Positions 6,095 through 6,908 of a DNA stretch of 6,908 bases are shown here, in pieces (the first letter of the stretch is position 1; the number at the start of each line of letters is the position of its first letter). The stretch covers positions 1 to 6,908 of the forward strand of contig CALWEE010000084.1 in assembly GCA_944376975.1 (NCBI GenBank), written 5' to 3'. Made by a program: the position numbers and the translations under genes. The notes under the pieces are model-generated. The model was not told where the DNA came from. It did no database searches and saw only the letters and a list, made by a program, of their open reading frames with translations. Origin of the DNA: an uncultured Lachnospiraceae bacterium (GTDB taxonomy: Bacteria; Bacillota; Clostridia; Lachnospirales; Lachnospiraceae).

Positions 6095-6747
6095 TTTTTT
6101 AAGAAGGATACCTCCATTTCCGCCCGTTTCTTTTCTGCCTGCAACAATTTTACCTCTGCCCGCAGCCTTTCCAGTTCACTCATTTCTTCAAGGGATTTTC
6201 TCTTCCCTCTGCGATCTTTCAGAGCATCCACACCGTCAGATTCATATTTTACGGTATAATTTCTGGCTTGCTGGTAAGATATTCCGTATTTTTGGGATGT
6301 TTCTGCATAATTACGATTATGTGTGATGCAGTATTGGACAATCTCGACCCTTTCTTTAAAGGTAGTCTTTCTCCCTTTTGTCATGATGGTACAGCCTCCT
6401 GTTCCAGAAGATTTCAGTTCCTCATGACCATTATACTTCATGATCCAGTTCTGAAGCTGGGTTTCTGATCGGATTTTATATTTTTTCAGTACTTCCGGAC
6501 CAGTAAGGCGTTTTGAAAGATAATCCTCTACTGCTGCTTGTTTGATTTCAGAAGAATAATGCCTTGCCTTGCTACCAGTTACCAGACCTTCCCACCCAAA
6601 AGCATTGTATAAACGAATCCAGCCTTTTAAGGCTCCCTCGCTCATTCCATAGATACGACATAGTTCCCTGAAACCATGAGTACCATTGAGGTATTCCATA
6701 AGAATATGCTCTTTCTCTTCATAGGAATATTTGTGCTTAAATGCCAT
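5165..6747 (-). CDS. OrfAB fusion transposase (programmed -1 frameshift)
   Basis: Translation begins in orfA at 6747, slips back one base at the A-run near 6100-6094, and ends at the orfB stop. This gives 527 residues: 218 from orfA and 309 from orfB. It combines the OrfA DNA-binding helix-turn-helix units and leucine zipper with the DDE catalytic core, and is the active transposase in IS3-family elements. The frame arithmetic is exact: 1583 nt plus one re-read base equals 528 codons including stop. Frameshift use is inferred from the slip site and family precedent. Confidence 0.8.
6064..6747 (-). CDS. IS3-family OrfA, DNA-binding protein
   Basis: This encodes 227 residues from the ATG at 6747, chosen because AGAAGGGAG lies about 9 nt upstream. 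The longer frame from 6774 starts before that site. There are three helix-turn-helix-like units: about 8-57 (EEKEHILMEYLNG to ALKGWIRLY), 65-105 (VLKKYKIRSETQLQNWIMKY) and 127-178 (FKERVEIVQYCITHN to QQARNYTVKYE). A leucine zipper or coiled coil follows at about 186-224 (LERLRAEVKLLQAEKKRAE). It binds the inverted repeats and multimerises. It is longer than the classical OrfA of about 100 residues and fits the IS150-like group. When no frameshift occurs it ends at 6064 and probably acts as a regulator. Confidence 0.9.
   Translation of the reverse strand: MAFKHKYSYEEKEHILMEYLNGTHGFRELCRIYGMSEGALKGWIRLYNAFGWEGLVTGSKARHYSSEIKQAAVEDYLSKRLTGPEVLKKYKIRSETQLQNWIMKYNGHEELKSSGTGGCTIMTKGRKTTFKERVEIVQYCITHNRNYAETSQKYGISYQQARNYTVKYESDGVDALKDRRGKRKSLEEMSELERLRAEVKLLQAEKKRAEMEVSFLKKIEEIERRRG
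6089..6115 (-). promoter_or_regulatory. Programmed -1 frameshift site with upstream Shine-Dalgarno-like stimulator
   Basis: An eight-A run contains the slippery heptamer A-AAA-AAA in register with orfA codons (TTA AAA AAA ATC; heptamer at 6100-6094). A GGAGG lies at 6115-6111, exactly 10 nt before it. An internal Shine-Dalgarno at this distance is a known stimulator of -1 slippage in IS911-type elements. A second GAGGAGG lies just downstream, ahead of the orfA stop. Slipping back one base joins orfA to the open orfB frame. Confidence 0.8.
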
Positions 6748-6754
6748 AATAAAA

Positions 6755-6811
6755 TGCTCCCTTCTAAGTGACAAGTTTTTATTATTTCACTTGTCTACCT
6801 AGAAGGGAGCA
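6755..6811 (-). promoter_or_regulatory. Ribosome-site-sequestering hairpin at the orfA end of the insertion sequence
   Basis: The 22-nt arm at 6755-6776 and the 23-nt arm at 6789-6811 are complementary except for one mismatch and one bulged base, around a 12-nt AT-rich loop. In a minus-strand transcript entering from groL, the outer arm (inside the terminal inverted repeat) pairs with the AGAAGGGAGC that is the orfA ribosome site. After the stem comes ATTTTATTAT, so it may also terminate. Transcripts that start inside the element would lack the outer arm and be translatable. This matches the read-through protection known for other insertion sequences such as IS10 and IS50. Confidence 0.7.
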
Positions 6812-6818
6812 TATCAAT
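6785..6818 (-). repeat. Inverted repeat at the orfA end of the insertion sequence
   Basis: Reading inward on the minus strand it is ATTGATATGCTCCC, then TTCT, AGGTAGACA and AGTGAAA. It is the partner of 5089-5120. The same bases form the outer arm of the sequestering hairpin, so this end does double duty as transposase-binding site and expression control. Confidence 0.75.
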
Positions 6819-6846
6819 CATCGATGCGACAGCTCCTTTTGTTTGG
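6819..6846. terminator. Right arm of the split bidirectional terminator
   Basis: CAT (the probable target duplicate), CGA and TGCGACAGCTCC (6825-6836) are followed by TTTTGTTTGG. With the left arm at 5073-5084 this gives a 12-bp stem with one mismatch. If one CAT copy and the element are removed, the loop is 7 nt (GCATCGA). The T-tract served the plus-strand lipoprotein gene, and the opposite side served groL. Confidence 0.75.
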
Positions 6847-6859
6847 ATTTTATTTTGTT

Positions 6860-6908
6860 TTACATCATGCCCATGCCTGCGTCGGGGGCCGCCGGAGCCT
6901 TGGGCTCC
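6860..6908 (-). CDS. groL: Chaperonin GroEL, C-terminal end (partial)
   Basis: The last 15 codons and stop of a minus-strand gene run off the window: EPKAPAAPDAGMGMM. A Pro/Ala/Glu linker followed by a Gly/Met tail ending in Met-Met is the hallmark of the flexible GroEL C-terminus, which lies inside the folding cavity. Only the tail is visible, but the match is distinctive. The stop is followed by about 24 nt of AT-rich spacer and then the terminator arm, now separated from its partner by the insertion sequence. The gene converges on the lipoprotein gene. Confidence 0.85.
   Translation of the reverse strand, partial: EPKAPAAPDAGMGMM

Larger units (their letters stand above)
5089..6818 (-). 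mobile_element. IS3-family (IS150-like) insertion sequence, complete
   Basis: This element of about 1730 bp carries orfA and orfB on the minus strand, joined by a -1 frameshift. Both proteins appear intact, with the D-D(35)E catalytic pattern. The ends are imperfect inverted repeats. Reading inward, both have TTGA, three variable bases, GCTCCC, four variable bases, A[AG]GTAGACA and GTGAAA. The left copy runs from 5089 and the right copy ends at 6817 or 6818. A 3-bp CAT is present on both sides (5086-5088 and 6819-6821), fitting the 3-4 bp duplications of this family. The boundaries could be off by one or two bases. The element sits in the loop of a terminator hairpin. Its intact genes and near-perfect flanking arms suggest a fairly recent insertion. 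Confidence 0.85.

Noticed and set aside
5073..6836. GGAGCTG.CGCA as the outermost part of the insertion-sequence inverted repeats
   Set aside because: Its distance to the shared GCTCCC/GTAGACA block differs by 3 nt between the two ends, no direct repeats lie outside it, and it reconstitutes a terminator with A- and T-tracts when the element is removed.
1..6908. CRISPR arrays, tRNA or rRNA genes, riboswitches
   Set aside because: No regularly spaced direct repeats, no cloverleaf-like segments and no recognised aptamer motifs were seen on either strand.

Overview
The window looks like chromosomal DNA of a mid-GC Firmicute, most likely a gut-type Clostridia/Lachnospiraceae. That placement is inference. 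It rests on strong GGAGG ribosome sites, a YtrA-type GntR regulator with its ABC pair, a YhfC-family membrane protein, a Ser/Glu-linked lipoprotein, and the Gly/Met-rich end of a GroEL.

Layout from left to right. (1) Minus strand, 62-739: a secreted protein with a signal peptide and a C-terminal helical module. Its reading frame stays open past the stop codon to the window edge, so the stop may be a recent nonsense mutation. (2) Minus strand, 919-2806: a three-gene operon of GntR/YtrA-type repressor, ABC ATPase and ABC-2 permease. The genes are spaced for translational coupling. The promoter is near consensus, and nested palindromes cover its start point. (3) Plus strand, 2981-3802: a divergently transcribed YhfC-family intramembrane metalloprotease-like protein. 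(4) 3799-4236: an open frame I do not recognise. (5) 4233-5045: a lipoprotein with YD-like repeats. (6) 5089-6818: a complete IS3-family (IS150-like) insertion sequence on the minus strand, with a programmed -1 frameshift site. (7) 6860-6908: the last codons of groL on the minus strand.

The most interesting point is where the insertion sequence sits. The sequences just outside it on the left (AGGAGCTGCCGCA-type arm preceded by an A-rich run) and on the right (TGCGACAGCTCC followed by TTTTGTTT) are the two arms of one hairpin. Joined, they make a 12-bp stem with a 7-nt loop, an A-tract before and a T-tract after. That is a bidirectional intrinsic terminator between the convergent lipoprotein gene and groL. 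The element therefore landed in the terminator loop, with a probable 3-bp CAT duplication. This splits the groL terminator and points groL transcription in the sense direction into the transposase.

The groL-proximal end of the element carries a near-perfect 22/23-nt inverted repeat. In any transcript entering from groL this would fold over the transposase ribosome-binding site and is followed by a T-rich run. It looks like a guard against read-through, and here it faces what is normally a highly expressed chaperonin operon.
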